DNA of 64,000 nucleotides, taken from the NCBI RefSeq assembly GCF_014191425.1, contig NZ_JACHWP010000004.1, forward strand, positions 1 through 64,000. The letters are read 5' to 3'. Position 1 is the first letter of the stretch; every line of letters begins with the position of its first letter. The notes under the pieces were generated by a model. The model did no database searches and was not told where the DNA came from. It was given only the letters and a program-made list of their open reading frames with translations. The DNA is from Helcobacillus massiliensis. GTDB lineage: Bacteria; Actinomycetota; Actinomycetes; Actinomycetales; Dermabacteraceae. The position numbers and the translations under genes are program-made. Below, piece by piece: positions 17,324 to 26,302 of this stretch.

Positions 17324-18178
17324 ATGGACACCACTCGCTCCGCGGCCTCCGTCGGCCTCCTCAGCTCTGATCGACGCCTCTCCTACACCGTCACCGGGCC
17401 CGCGGCGGGTCCCACCCTCGTCACGGTCCACGGCGTCACCGGCAGCTCCGCCGCCCTCCACGGCCAGACCGTTCACCTCGCCGCCGCCGGCTACCGCGTG
17501 ATCACGGTCGACCTGCTCGGCCACGGCTCGTCCCCCCGCTTCAGCGCCGACGACCTCAAGCGCGCTGCGGCACCCGACGCCGCGGTCGACACGATGATCG
17601 ACCTGGTGGAGGAGATCGCCGCATCCCACGGCCCCGTCGGCCTGATCGGCCACTCCATGGGCGGCGCCGTCATGGCCGAGGTCGCCGTCCGCGTCGGCCC
17701 CGAGAAGGTCGCGTGCGCCGTCCTGGAGGACCCCGCCTGGCTGACCGAGGAGCAGGCCGACGGGTACCGCGAGCGGGGCCCGCGCGGCGCGTCGGATGAC
17801 CTCGTGCGTGCGCGGAGGGATCCGGGCGCCGTGGTGAAGGAGCTGTTCGAGCAGCGGCCGCAGCGCGCCCCGGAGGATGCGGTCGTGTCGGTGCTGTCGT
17901 GGATGCGGACCGACCCGGAGCTGGTGCGGCTCGGCCAGGTGGCGCCGTCCACGCCGTGGCAGGACGTCGCCGCTGCGCTGAAGGTCCCCACGATGGTCAT
18001 CACCTCGGATACCAGTGAGGTCCTCGTGGGCGCGGACCAGCGCCGCGAGCTCGAAGTGATCGGCAATGAGCTGGTCGAGGTGGCGGAGGTTCCGAACGCC
18101 GGTCATGGGGTCCGCCAAGACCAGCCGGAGGGCTTCTTCGCCGTGGTGGATCCGTTCCTGGCGGAGCACCTGCGCTGA
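17324..18178 (+). CDS. Alpha/beta hydrolase
   Basis: 284 residues from ATG 17324. Alpha/beta hydrolase fold with VTVHGVTGSS (oxyanion region), LLGHGSS, nucleophile elbow GHSMGGAV and a C-terminal NAGHGVRQDQPEGF with the catalytic His. There is no signal peptide, so it is cytosolic. The substrate is unknown (esterase or C-C hydrolase type). The start is chosen because GACAAT ends 7 bases before ATG 17324, consistent with a leaderless mRNA, and no ribosome-binding site is seen. A longer frame would add 21 poorly conserved residues. Confidence 0.82.
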   Translation: MDTTRSAASVGLLSSDRRLSYTVTGPAAGPTLVTVHGVTGSSAALHGQTVHLAAAGYRVITVDLLGHGSSPRFSADDLKRAAAPDAAVDTMIDLVEEIAASHGPVGLIGHSMGGAVMAEVAVRVGPEKVACAVLEDPAWLTEEQADGYRERGPRGASDDLVRARRDPGAVVKELFEQRPQRAPEDAVVSVLSWMRTDPELVRLGQVAPSTPWQDVAAALKVPTMVITSDTSEVLVGADQRRELEVIGNELVEVAEVPNAGHGVRQDQPEGFFAVVDPFLAEHLR

Positions 18179-18245
18179 CCTCGCCGGCCTGAGCGGCGCG
18201 ATCCCCGGCAGAACGGGCAGCGGCGCGACCGCCAGCGGCATGGGC

Positions 18246-18268
18246 CGCGGCGCGTGAACTGCGCCGCG
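18246..18268 (+). terminator. Possible terminator between hydrolase gene and SRP RNA
   Basis: CGCGGCGC/GCGCCGCG 8-bp stem with a 7-base loop, followed by CTCCTTT, just upstream of the SRP RNA promoter. Confidence 0.45.
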
Positions 18269-18273
18269 CTCCT

Positions 18274-18303
18274 TTCGACTGGAGGGCCCTCACTGTGTAC
18301 AGT
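18274..18303 (+). promoter_or_regulatory. SRP RNA promoter
   Basis: TTCGAC (18274-18279), an 18-base spacer, and TACAGT (18298-18303) place transcription start near 18309-18310, at the 5' strand of the SRP RNA closing stem. Confidence 0.7.
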
Positions 18304-18308
18304 GGGAG

Positions 18309-18399
18309 CGACCCCTCATGCGGTGTCATCTTTCTGAATCCCCCAGGGCTTGACGGCAGCAAGGGCAGGAGAGCTCTGGCAGGTGCATGAGGGGTCGTT
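18309..18399 (+). ncRNA. ffs: Signal recognition particle RNA (4.5S type)
   Basis: CGACCCCTCATGC (18309-18321) pairs perfectly with GCATGAGGGGTCG (18385-18397) as the closing helix. The conserved Ffh-binding region CCCCCAGGGC...GGCAGCAAGGG lies at the tip (18340-18365). The apical tetraloop reads UGAC where most bacteria have GGAA. The position directly before dnaX matches the scr-dnaX order of Bacillus and many Gram-positives. The exact ends are estimates. Confidence 0.88.
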
Positions 18400-18463
18400 T
18401 CGTACCCACCGGCTGGTCCTGCCGGTGATCCACAACCCGGGCGGCGCGGGCCCGGCCCTGAAC

Positions 18464-18469
18464 TACGCT
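18464..18469 (+). promoter_or_regulatory. -10 box for leaderless dnaX mRNA
   Basis: TACGCT ends 6 bases before the GTG start of dnaX. It lies downstream of the SRP RNA, so dnaX need not depend on the ffs promoter. Confidence 0.45.
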
Positions 18470-18475
18470 GGAGCG

Positions 18476-21400
18476 GTGGCTACTACTGCTCTGTATCGTC
18501 GTCTCCGTCCGGAATCCTTCGCCGAGGTCATCGGCCAGGACCATGTGACCGAACCGCTGCGCCGCGCGCTGCGCGCGAACCGCGTCGGCCATGCCTACCT
18601 CTTCTCCGGGCCGCGCGGCTGCGGCAAGACCACCTCAGCCAGGATCCTGGCGCGCTGTCTGAACTGCGCGGAGGGCCCCACGGACACTCCCTGCGGCACC
18701 TGCGATTCGTGCCGTGACCTGGCCCGGGACGGCGCCGGCAGCCTCGACGTGGTGGAGATCGACGCCGCCAGCCACGGTGGTGTGGACGATGCGCGCGAAC
18801 TGCGCGAACGCGCCTCGTTCGCGCCGGTGCGGGACCGCTTCAAGGTGTTCATCATCGACGAGGCCCACATGGTCACCTCGGCGGGGTTCAACGCGCTGCT
18901 GAAGCTGGTGGAGGAGCCGCCGGAGCATGTGAAGTTCATCTTCGCGACAACGGAGCCGGACAAGGTCATCGGCACGATCCGGTCGCGCACGCACCACTAC
19001 CCGTTCCGGCTGATCCCGCCGCAGGTCCTGCTGCCGTACCTGGAGGAGATCTGCCGGCAGGAGAACGTGCCGGTGGGCGAGGGTGTGCTGTCCCTTGTGA
19101 TCCGCGCGGGCGGCGGCAGTGCCCGCGACACTCTGTCGGTGCTGGACCAGCTGATGGCGGGGTCGGACGAGCGGGGTCTGGATGTGGAGCTGGCGGCGGC
19201 GCTGCTCGGCTTCACCGATATCGAGCTGATGAACCGGGCGACCCTCGCGATCGCTGAGACGGATGCGAACGCACTGTTCACGGCGATCGATGAGGTGATC
19301 GGCTCGGGCCATGAGCCGCGCGGGTTCGTGGAGGACCTGTTGGCGCGCTTCCGCGACCTGATCGTGCTGACGGCGGCGCCGGACCATGCGGCGGAGCTGC
19401 TGCCGGATGTGCCGGTGGACCAGCTGGAGGCGCTGATGGAGCAGGCGCAGCGGTTCCAGCCGCGGGAGCTGACGGACTGCGCGGAGATCGTCTCGGCGGC
19501 GCTGGATGCGATGTCGGGGGCTACGGCGCCGCGGCTGCACCTGGAGCTGCTGGCGGCGAAGCTGATGCTGCGCGGTCAGCCGGCGCCGCAGGCGGGTCAT
19601 GCTCAGGGGCCGACGGGTGCCGCTGCGGGCGGGTCCGCGGCCGGTCGCGCTGGCGGTGCCGGTGCGGCGGGTGGCTCGCAGGGGCCGACGGGTGCCGGCT
19701 CGGGCGGGTCGGCACGGGAGCGTGCGATGCAGGTGGCGCGTGCGCAGGCGGAGGCGTCGCGGAACCGTCGGGCGCAGGCGGAGCAGCAGATGCCGGGCGG
19801 CGGCGCGCCGCCGCAGGCGCCGGCCGAGAGCCAGCAGGCGCCCGCCCGGTCAGCCGTGCCTGCCCAGTCCGCGGCGCCCGCACCTTCCGCCCCGTCCGCG
19901 GCGCCTGCCCAGTCCGCGGCGCCTGCCCAGTCCGCGGATGCTGATGATTGGGGACCTGTCGCTCAGCCCGGCGGGGGAGGGGCTCAGGCGATCTCCCCGT
20001 CGAGCGGCCAGTCCGCGCCGGCGCAGCAGAACGGCCAGGGCGGCGGCCAGCAGGCCGCATCGACCGGCGCGAACGGTCAGCGCCCTGCCGAGCAGAGCAC
20101 ATCCCAGCCGAGCGCTCGCCAGGCCAGCGCCGTGCAGCCCAGTGCTGTTCAGGCCAGCGCCGTGCAGCCGAGCGCTGCCCAGCAGTCGGCGCAGCAGCCG
20201 AGTGCCGCGCAGCCTCCCGCTGAGGGCGGCTCTGCACCCGGCGGGGCGGAGCGCATCGAGCAGCATTGGTCGGCGATCATGGACGAGCTGCAGTCGATTC
20301 GTCGACCGTCCTGGGCGCTGATCGCGCAGAACGGCACCGTGCATTCGTTCGACGGCACTCAGCTCGTCCTCGCGTTCCGCTCCACCGGCCTGGTGGCAGC
20401 GTTCTACCGCGGCACCGCCCAGCAGAATATGGCCGAAGCGGTCAAGAAGATCACCCACCTCGACGTGACCGTGGAGGCCACGGCCGGGGGAGAGATGCCC
20501 CCATCGGGTAGTGCCGGACGCCCGGCGGCGGGCGGCCCGGCGGCTAGCGACCCGAGCGGCGGGCCCGCAGCCGGCGGCCCGCAGGGGCAGGGTGGCCCGA
20601 ACCAGGGTGGAATGCACCGGGGCGGGCAGCAGGCTGGTCGCGGACCGCAGGGGCAGGGCGGCGGGCCGACGGGTGCCGCTGGCACTGGACCGGGCTCGCA
20701 GAACGCGTCGAGTAGCGGTGGGGCGCAGTCGGCATCTCCGCAGGCGGGCGATGATGGTGGCTGGGGTGACGTCGTGGTCAACCGCCCGCCGAGCGAGGCA
20801 GCGCCTCCGCAGCAGGCGTCAGTGCCAGCGAAGGCGGCAGAGCCAGCACCAGTGCAGTCCGCCGCCCCGTCGGCACCCTCTGCTGCACCCGCACAGTGGG
20901 GCGACGCAGCCGGCGACGCATCCCCGTCGCCTCGAGCCGCGGATCATGAGTCCGTTGCCCCCACTGCGAACGCGTCTGCCCAGTCGACTCCCGCCCCGTC
21001 GGCGCCGCCGGCGCCCCAGGGGTCAGCCGGTGAGGACTCCTTCATCGACGAGGAGCCCCCGTTCGACCCCTACCACGACGACTTCCCCGCCGACGACGGC
21101 TACGCCGCCCCCTCGGAGCGAGGCGCCTCCGCTGCCGGGCAGCAGAATGCCGCGCAGGCGCCCGCATCACGAGGCGCAGATGAGCGCCCGGCCCCGGCGA
21201 AGCCCGCAGCGATCGACCCGGTGAGCCTCCCGCCGCAGCCGGGGGAGGACGAGCCGCGCACCCACGGGCAGGGCGAACTCGTCGCCGCCATGCGCGAGGC
21301 GTACGGAGCGGACTTCGCCCCGTCGGCGACACTCGTGATCGGATCCGACGATGCCGGAGCGCAGGCCGATGCCGACGCACAGGACGCGCCCCCAGCGGGC

Positions 21401-21889
21401 CCCGCAAGCCCCGCCGCCGACCCTGGCCCCGCTCCCTTCGGCGACACCTCCGCCGGCACCGGTGCTGCCTCGCCCGAACCCGCCTCCTGGGGCGATGCTG
21501 TTGTTGCGCAGCCGCCCGCAGTCGAGCCGCCCTCTGCGCCCGGCTCGACCTCCGGTCCTAGCTCGGCTCCGGCCGCCACGCAGGTGGGCCCCGCCGCCGG
21601 CCAGCAGGGCCGCCCGCTGTCCGGCGCCGACCTCGCTCGCGCCGCCGCCCGACAGAACCTCGCGAACGCCCGCGGCCGCGGCCCCGGCATCGCTGATGCG
21701 GGGAACCCGTCGGTCAGCAGCGCCGCCGCCCCGATCGACGACGACCCGTTCGGCGGCGCGTCCCGCGACGACGCCGACGCCACCGGTCCCTCCACGTCAC
21801 GTCGGCCCGGCCGCGACATCGTGGAACAGGTCCTCGGCGGCGAAGTCCTCGAAGTCATCGACGAGACGCAGAACACCGACGCCTACTGA
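18476..21889 (+). CDS. dnaX: DNA polymerase III gamma/tau subunit
   Basis: About 1137 residues, roughly twice a minimal gamma/tau. GTG 18476 gives the family N-terminus ALYRRLRPESFAEVIGQDHV. An upstream ATG in frame would lie inside the SRP RNA. The clamp-loader ATPase is intact: Walker A GPRGCGKTT, a four-Cys zinc module (CLNC...CGTCDSC), and sensor region FIFATTEPDKV. The core ends near residue 365. A first low-complexity linker (Ala/Gln/Pro/Ser) follows, then a folded tau domain at about 592-670 (IEQHWSAIMDELQSIRRPSW) and a second disordered stretch of over 400 residues. The linkers contain three copies of the GCCGACGGGT motif, read as GPTGA. No slippery heptamer for gamma production was noticed. 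Confidence 0.95.
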   Translation: MATTALYRRLRPESFAEVIGQDHVTEPLRRALRANRVGHAYLFSGPRGCGKTTSARILARCLNCAEGPTDTPCGTCDSCRDLARDGAGSLDVVEIDAASHGGVDDARELRERASFAPVRDRFKVFIIDEAHMVTSAGFNALLKLVEEPPEHVKFIFATTEPDKVIGTIRSRTHHYPFRLIPPQVLLPYLEEICRQENVPVGEGVLSLVIRAGGGSARDTLSVLDQLMAGSDERGLDVELAAALLGFTDIELMNRATLAIAETDANALFTAIDEVIGSGHEPRGFVEDLLARFRDLIVLTAAPDHAAELLPDVPVDQLEALMEQAQRFQPRELTDCAEIVSAALDAMSGATAPRLHLELLAAKLMLRGQPAPQAGHAQGPTGAAAGGSAAGRAGGAGAAGGSQGPTGAGSGGSARERAMQVARAQAEASRNRRAQAEQQMPGGGAPPQAPAESQQAPARSAVPAQSAAPAPSAPSAAPAQSAAPAQSADADDWGPVAQPGGGGAQAISPSSGQSAPAQQNGQGGGQQAASTGANGQRPAEQSTSQPSARQASAVQPSAVQASAVQPSAAQQSAQQPSAAQPPAEGGSAPGGAERIEQHWSAIMDELQSIRRPSWALIAQNGTVHSFDGTQLVLAFRSTGLVAAFYRGTAQQNMAEAVKKITHLDVTVEATAGGEMPPSGSAGRPAAGGPAASDPSGGPAAGGPQGQGGPNQGGMHRGGQQAGRGPQGQGGGPTGAAGTGPGSQNASSSGGAQSASPQAGDDGGWGDVVVNRPPSEAAPPQQASVPAKAAEPAPVQSAAPSAPSAAPAQWGDAAGDASPSPRAADHESVAPTANASAQSTPAPSAPPAPQGSAGEDSFIDEEPPFDPYHDDFPADDGYAAPSERGASAAGQQNAAQAPASRGADERPAPAKPAAIDPVSLPPQPGEDEPRTHGQGELVAAMREAYGADFAPSATLVIGSDDAGAQADADAQDAPPAGPASPAADPGPAPFGDTSAGTGAASPEPASWGDAVVAQPPAVEPPSAPGSTSGPSSAPAATQVGPAAGQQGRPLSGADLARAAARQNLANARGRGPGIADAGNPSVSSAAAPIDDDPFGGASRDDADATGPSTSRRPGRDIVEQVLGGEVLEVIDETQNTDAY

Positions 21890-21934
21890 CCACCGCGCCC
21901 GGTGGCGCAGCCGATGTCTGAGCTCACGAGCGGG

Positions 21935-22486
21935 TCAGGCGACGAGGTCGTCCGGTTCGCCGTCCTCGTCGTTGTCCAGCGCAATGAAGAGGTCTGTGCG
22001 GTTCAGCGCTGGGTCCCCGTCGGCCGTCGGCTCGGTGACGTAGACCTCCCAGAAGTGCTTCGTCGGCACCAGGCCGCGCTCCGCCACCTGCCCGAGGAAC
22101 GACTGCCATGCCCCGCCGAGGCCGTCGTACCCACCCATGTAGGTGTGCGCCGCGACCCGCGACTCCGGCAAGTGCGAGAGCTCCACGGTGTACTCCGTGT
22201 CCGCCAGCTGCAGAGGCTCCGACAGCGCCGCGGTCGACTCCTCAGCGATCGGGAACCCGACCTGCACGTCGATGCCCGACGGCTCCAGGCGCGTGTAATA
22301 GGACAGGGGTGCGCCGACGAGCTCCACACCCTGGGCGGCGAGCGTCGGCATGAGGTGCGTGAACACGGCATCCATCAGAGCGGGCAGGTCAGCGAACGTG
22401 AGACCGGTCTGCTTCACCACGGCGATCGGCTCCGCTTCGGGAGCGAGCACGGTCACCGACTCGAACGGTGCGGGGGACTGGGGCAT
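21935..22486 (-). CDS. GyrI-like small-molecule-binding domain protein
   Basis: 183 residues, start at 22486 supported by GGAAGGAAG. The fold resembles the AraC-effector/GyrI-like (SHS2) domain as a single domain: VVKQTGLTFADLPALMDAVF, SEPLQLADTEYTVELSHLPESRVAAHTYMGGYDGL, and FWEVYVTEP near the C-terminus. There is no DNA-binding domain. Such stand-alone proteins bind or hydrolyse hydrophobic ligands. It converges on dnaX with 45 bases between stops and has no operon partner. Confidence 0.75.
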   Translation of the reverse strand: MPQSPAPFESVTVLAPEAEPIAVVKQTGLTFADLPALMDAVFTHLMPTLAAQGVELVGAPLSYYTRLEPSGIDVQVGFPIAEESTAALSEPLQLADTEYTVELSHLPESRVAAHTYMGGYDGLGGAWQSFLGQVAERGLVPTKHFWEVYVTEPTADGDPALNRTDLFIALDNDEDGEPDDLVA

Positions 22487-22710
22487 GAGCTTCCTTCCAT
22501 GGGGCGCGGGCGCGCCGCAGTTGCGCACCACACTATCGGCGCAGGACCGACGGATTCGGGTGTCACCTGAACCCCGGCAGGCGCCCTCCCATGCCCCGTC
22601 ACCGAGGGGGCAGACGCGCCGACGGGCCGACACATCCGGAGCTTTGGTCACGCCCGGTGGAACCGGTCATAAAAAGATAACGAAATGACCCCCGGAGACT
22701 CGGTGCCGGG

Positions 22711-22716
22711 TACGGT
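22711..22716 (+). promoter_or_regulatory. -10 box for leaderless lipoprotein mRNA
   Basis: TACGGT ends 6 bases before ATG 22723. Confidence 0.45.
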
Positions 22717-22722
22717 CCAGCC

Positions 22723-23535
22723 ATGGGGACGAATCGAACATTCCGCACATCTGTGACCACTCGGGCCACTCGCGCTGTTGCCGCCGCCACCGCCGCGGTC
22801 GCGTCGGCTGCTCTGATCGCCGGTTGCGGCATGATCGACCAGTTCAGCGGGTCCGATCCTGACGCCTCTCCGACCTTCACCGGCAAGGAGACGGCGGCCC
22901 AGGACAGCTCGCCGAGCGCATCGCCCAGCGAGTCGCCCACCGCGGACGACAGCGCGTCGCCCAGTGAGACCGCGAGCGAATCGGCAAGCGCGACCCCGTC
23001 GGCCACCCCGGCGGAGAGCACCAGCGCCGCACCGTCGCCGACGGCTGCGCCGTCCTCCGCAGCGCCGAAGCCGAAGGCGCAGAACAACCAGAGCGCCCCC
23101 GCGCAGCAGCCATCCACCAACAATCCGGACCCCGGCCCTGCTGGGAACGGCCCGGCCGCTGACGGCCTCGACGGCGCGCCCGCCGAAGTGAAGCGTGGGT
23201 TCAGCAAGGTGAAGCAGCCCGAAAACGGATCCTTCCAAGGGTGGCTGACGAATTCCCACGGGTACGATCCGAACCTGCCGCTGTCCTATGCGACGCTCGC
23301 GTCGGACGCTGACGCCGAGTTCGCGGCCTCGCAGATCATGCTGTTCCACAAGGGCACGTACATCGGCACCACCACCGGCAAGGCGCAGACCGGCTGGTAC
23401 CGGATCGACCGGAACAGCCCGTCGTCCATCACCGTCACGTATTACCACGAAGACGGCGGCGAATACGTGTCCACCTACACGTGGAACGACGCCAAGAACA
23501 AGATCGACTACTCCGGCGAGGTCCCCTTCAAGTAA
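22723..23535 (+). CDS. LppP/LprE-type lipoprotein
   Basis: 270 residues. Signal peptide with lipobox ending LIAGC, then a long Ser/Ala/Pro/Thr-rich disordered spacer (about residues 40-140), then a compact domain: [44 protein letters not shown]. This domain resembles the mycobacterial LppP/LprE family, surface lipoproteins of unknown function. The spacer would lift the domain off the membrane through the cell wall. It sits between dnaX and recR, where ybaB normally lies. Confidence 0.78.
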   Translation: MGTNRTFRTSVTTRATRAVAAATAAVASAALIAGCGMIDQFSGSDPDASPTFTGKETAAQDSSPSASPSESPTADDSASPSETASESASATPSATPAESTSAAPSPTAAPSSAAPKPKAQNNQSAPAQQPSTNNPDPGPAGNGPAADGLDGAPAEVKRGFSKVKQPENGSFQGWLTNSHGYDPNLPLSYATLASDADAEFAASQIMLFHKGTYIGTTTGKAQTGWYRIDRNSPSSITVTYYHEDGGEYVSTYTWNDAKNKIDYSGEVPFK

Positions 23536-23616
23536 GCCCGCCCGCCTGCTTGCCAGCCTTCCCGGCCACGCAGCCCGCTTGGCCGCCAGCTTCCCGGGGC
23601 GCCCCGCCCACCTCGG

Positions 23617-23622
23617 TAGAGT
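23617..23622 (+). promoter_or_regulatory. -10 box for leaderless recR mRNA
   Basis: TAGAGT ends 7 bases before the GTG start of recR. Confidence 0.45.
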
Positions 23623-23629
23623 AGGGCGC

Positions 23630-24223
23630 GTGTTCGAAGGTGTGGTTCAGGATCTGGTCGATGAGCTCGGGACGCTGCCCGGCATCGGCCCCAAGTCAGC
23701 GCAGCGCATTGCTTTCCACCTGCTCGACCGCGACGAGGAGAGCGTGCGCCGCCTCGCCGATGTCCTCATCGAGGTGAAGGAGAAAGTCCGCTTCTGCGAG
23801 ATCTGCGGTGGCATCTCCGAGACCGAGATCTGTCGCATCTGCTCCGATGCCCGGCGCTCCAACGACATCATCTGCGTGGTCGAAGAGTCCAAGGACGTGT
23901 TCGCGATCGAACGCCTGCGCGAATTCCGCGGCCGCTACCACGTGCTCGGCGGCGCCATCGACCCGATCGGCGGTGTCGGTCCCGACGACCTGCGCATCTC
24001 CGAGCTCATGCAGCGCATCGCAAAGGGCGAGACCGACGAGGTCATCCTCGCGCTCGACCCCAACATCGAAGGCGAAGCGACCTCCTCGTACCTGGCGCGC
24101 ATGCTCGGCGCGCAGGATGTGAAGGTCACGCGCCTCGCCTCCGGGCTGCCGGTGGGCGGAGACCTCGACTACGCCGACGAGATGACGCTCGGCCGCGCCT
24201 TCCTCGGCCGCCGCTCGATCTGA
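23630..24223 (+). CDS. recR: Recombination mediator RecR
   Basis: 197 residues, normal length. GTG 23630 gives the conserved start [20 protein letters not shown]. Helix-hairpin-helix [15 protein letters not shown], four-Cys zinc finger FCEICGG...ICRICSD, Toprim domain beginning [10 protein letters not shown], and C-terminal [16 protein letters not shown] are all present. RecR with RecF/RecO loads RecA on gapped DNA. The usual neighbour ybaB/ebfC between dnaX and recR is missing, replaced by two unrelated genes. Confidence 0.96.
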   Translation: MFEGVVQDLVDELGTLPGIGPKSAQRIAFHLLDRDEESVRRLADVLIEVKEKVRFCEICGGISETEICRICSDARRSNDIICVVEESKDVFAIERLREFRGRYHVLGGAIDPIGGVGPDDLRISELMQRIAKGETDEVILALDPNIEGEATSSYLARMLGAQDVKVTRLASGLPVGGDLDYADEMTLGRAFLGRRSI

Positions 24224-24300
24224 GCCTTCCCGGCCGAGCTGAACGGTCCGCGGGGCCGAACTCCCCACCGGGACCCATGCCGCGCCGCGCATGATCTGCG

Positions 24301-24306
24301 TAGTGT
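24301..24306 (+). promoter_or_regulatory. -10 box for leaderless membrane-protein mRNA
   Basis: TAGTGT ends 6 bases before ATG 24313. Confidence 0.45.
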
Positions 24307-24312
24307 CGAAGC

Positions 24313-26118
24313 ATGGACACGATGCCGACACCCCACCCCACCGAGGCCCCCGGCCGACTCGCGCCGCTGCGCCCCGAGAGTCGGCACATCGACCTGCCCA
24401 GTGAGATCCTCGCCGAATCGCCTCGGGCGTTCGTCGCGCAGGCACCCGTCGGCCTCTACGTCACCGCCGCTCTGCTCGGCGCGTTCGTCTGGCCGCTGTT
24501 CATCGTGGGGTCGCTCCTTGCCGGGTTCGGCGGCGTGTTCGCCGGCACCGCCGCCATCGGCACCATCACCCGCGATCACACCGGCTTGGGCACATTCCCC
24601 TCCGGCTTCGTCACCACCGTGCTGCTGGCCGGAGGGCTCGCCGCTCTCGGAGCGGTGGTCTCTGCGGTCATGGTGCCGGCGGGTCTGCTGCTGGTGGCGC
24701 GGGTCCGGCCCCGCGCGTACGGCACCGAGGCAGCGTTCCAGCAGGCTGTGGCGGGACGGATCGCGGCCGTTGTGCTGGCGCCGCTGCTGCTGACCGTGCC
24801 GTTCCTGCTGCTCGTGCCGGGCAGGCTCGGCGACGCCGGCTGGGACTACTTTGCGGCCCACCGGCCGTTCCTGCTGATGTGGATGGTGGTGGCGGGCTCC
24901 TGCGCGTACGGCCTGCTGCGCGCCGCCGTGCCGGTGCCGAGGCTGCTGGGGATCCAGAGCGTGGGGGCGCTGCGCACAGTCGCCCTGACGGACGCGGCGC
25001 GCTCGGACCGGGCGCGCGCGATCCTCGGTGTCGATGACCCCCGCGCCGCTCATGTCCTCGCCGCGGACCTCGCCCACGTGGATCTGCACATCGGTCCACA
25101 GATGCCGCTTCGCGCGCTCGAAGCGGTGATCCGGGGTGCGTGGGTGGCCGCGCTCGTGGTGTTCCCGCTGATGCTGATGATGGAGGAGCCGCTGCTGTGG
25201 ATCATCGCCGCCGGGTACGACTCCTCCTCCGACCTGGTCGGCTACCCGCTGCCGCTCGTCCTGCTGGCCGCTGTGTCGCTCGCCGGGTGGGTCGCAGCGA
25301 GCACGGCGGCGTATGCGGGCCTGCTGCGGCTGCTGCCGAACCGGTTCGCGGCGTCGTGGATCGCTGCGGCGGCATCCGTCGGCCTCGGCGGGGCGCTCCT
25401 GGTGGCGCTGCTGGTGCTGCGCGGCCCGTTGGGGTGGTCGGGCCGGGCGACGCTCGATGCGCTGCTCACGCAGCCGGTGGTCATGGTGCCGCTGGCGCTG
25501 CTCGCGTTCATCGCGATGGGGATCGTGCTGCATCGGCAGGCGGTGACGGTGCTGGTGGGCCCGGCCCACTGGTATGCGCGCCGCCCGGTGGACTTCACCG
25601 CGATCGTGCCGCCGACGGGGACCCGCACCCAGTGGGCGCAGCGGCTGGACGTGCAGGACGCGGAGCACCGCACGATGGCCCGCCGTGCTCTCGCGCAGGA
25701 GGAGCGCCGGATCCAGAAGGCGGCCCGGGCCGAGGAGCAGCAGATGCCGTCGGCCCCTCACGTGCCCGCTCCCGCGCAGGATGCCGTGCGGCAGGGCGCG
25801 GAGCAGGTGAGGACCCGTGTGGACGAGATGCTGCCCGCGGCGCGCATCCGCCACGGCGCCCCGGTGCAGAAGCAGAGCACCGTGCGCCTGCCCGACTTCG
25901 GCCGGTCCGCCGCAGCCGCCCGCCCGATCCTGCGGCACCGCGCGGAGGCCACCTCGGACCGCAACGGCATCCCCGCGGGGGTGGATGTGCTGCGTGACCG
26001 CGGCGTCGGCGCGACGGGGGAGCGTGCGCGCCGGCTGATCGGTCGCCTCGCGGGGCGTGCGGGCCGCGCCGGTGAGCGACGCGCCGGGGGAGCGGGCCGA
26101 CGGGTGGAGCGCTGGTAG
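24313..26118 (+). CDS. Polytopic membrane protein of unknown function
   Basis: 601 residues, family not recognised. About ten hydrophobic segments occur between residues 40 and 420 in two blocks, separated by a soluble segment around residues 215-270 (VGALRTVALTDAARSDRARAILGVDD). The C-terminal 180 residues are hydrophilic, basic and probably disordered (AQEERRIQKAARAEEQQ; ending in Arg/Gly repeats). The position between recR and lysC, a conserved actinobacterial neighbourhood, gives no functional hint. The start is set by the leaderless -10 box. Confidence 0.72.
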   Translation: MDTMPTPHPTEAPGRLAPLRPESRHIDLPSEILAESPRAFVAQAPVGLYVTAALLGAFVWPLFIVGSLLAGFGGVFAGTAAIGTITRDHTGLGTFPSGFVTTVLLAGGLAALGAVVSAVMVPAGLLLVARVRPRAYGTEAAFQQAVAGRIAAVVLAPLLLTVPFLLLVPGRLGDAGWDYFAAHRPFLLMWMVVAGSCAYGLLRAAVPVPRLLGIQSVGALRTVALTDAARSDRARAILGVDDPRAAHVLAADLAHVDLHIGPQMPLRALEAVIRGAWVAALVVFPLMLMMEEPLLWIIAAGYDSSSDLVGYPLPLVLLAAVSLAGWVAASTAAYAGLLRLLPNRFAASWIAAAASVGLGGALLVALLVLRGPLGWSGRATLDALLTQPVVMVPLALLAFIAMGIVLHRQAVTVLVGPAHWYARRPVDFTAIVPPTGTRTQWAQRLDVQDAEHRTMARRALAQEERRIQKAARAEEQQMPSAPHVPAPAQDAVRQGAEQVRTRVDEMLPAARIRHGAPVQKQSTVRLPDFGRSAAAARPILRHRAEATSDRNGIPAGVDVLRDRGVGATGERARRLIGRLAGRAGRAGERRAGGAGRRVERW

Positions 26119-26180
26119 GTCCCCATCCCGGCCGACGGATGTCGGCCACCCGACGGATGCCGCACCTGCCTTAGGTGACC

Positions 26181-26202
26181 GTCCAATTGGCAGGAATTGG
26201 AC
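26181..26202. promoter_or_regulatory. Palindromic candidate operator upstream of lysC
   Basis: GTCCAATT-GGCAGG-AATTGGAC is a perfect 8-bp inverted repeat with a 6-base spacer, 100 bases before the lysC start. Its AT-rich core stands out in this GC-rich DNA. Confidence 0.5.
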
Positions 26203-26240
26203 ACACTTGTTGGGCTGTGGGCGCAGAGCGTGCCAAGATC

Positions 26241-26274
26241 TACCGAGGGCTAACTGAAAGTTTTCACCTCGGTA
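26241..26274 (+). promoter_or_regulatory. Palindromic leader element upstream of lysC
   Basis: TACCGAGG (26241-26248) pairs with CCTCGGTA (26267-26274), and inside it TGAAA pairs with TTTCA around a GT loop, with a 6-base asymmetric bulge. It ends 28 bases before lysC. It could be a second operator or an mRNA hairpin controlling the aspartate-pathway operon. Confidence 0.45.
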
Positions 26275-26302
26275 GTCACCGCAACGTCGAAGGAGCAGGC
26301 GC

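Noticed and set aside
18350-18475. Longer dnaX frame starting at 18350
   Set aside because: The extra codons lie within the SRP RNA and lack homology. GTG 18476 gives the conserved N-terminus and has a -10 box.
26241-26274. Lysine riboswitch upstream of lysC
   Set aside because: Only simple palindromes are visible. The leader is too short and lacks the multi-helix conserved core of the L box.
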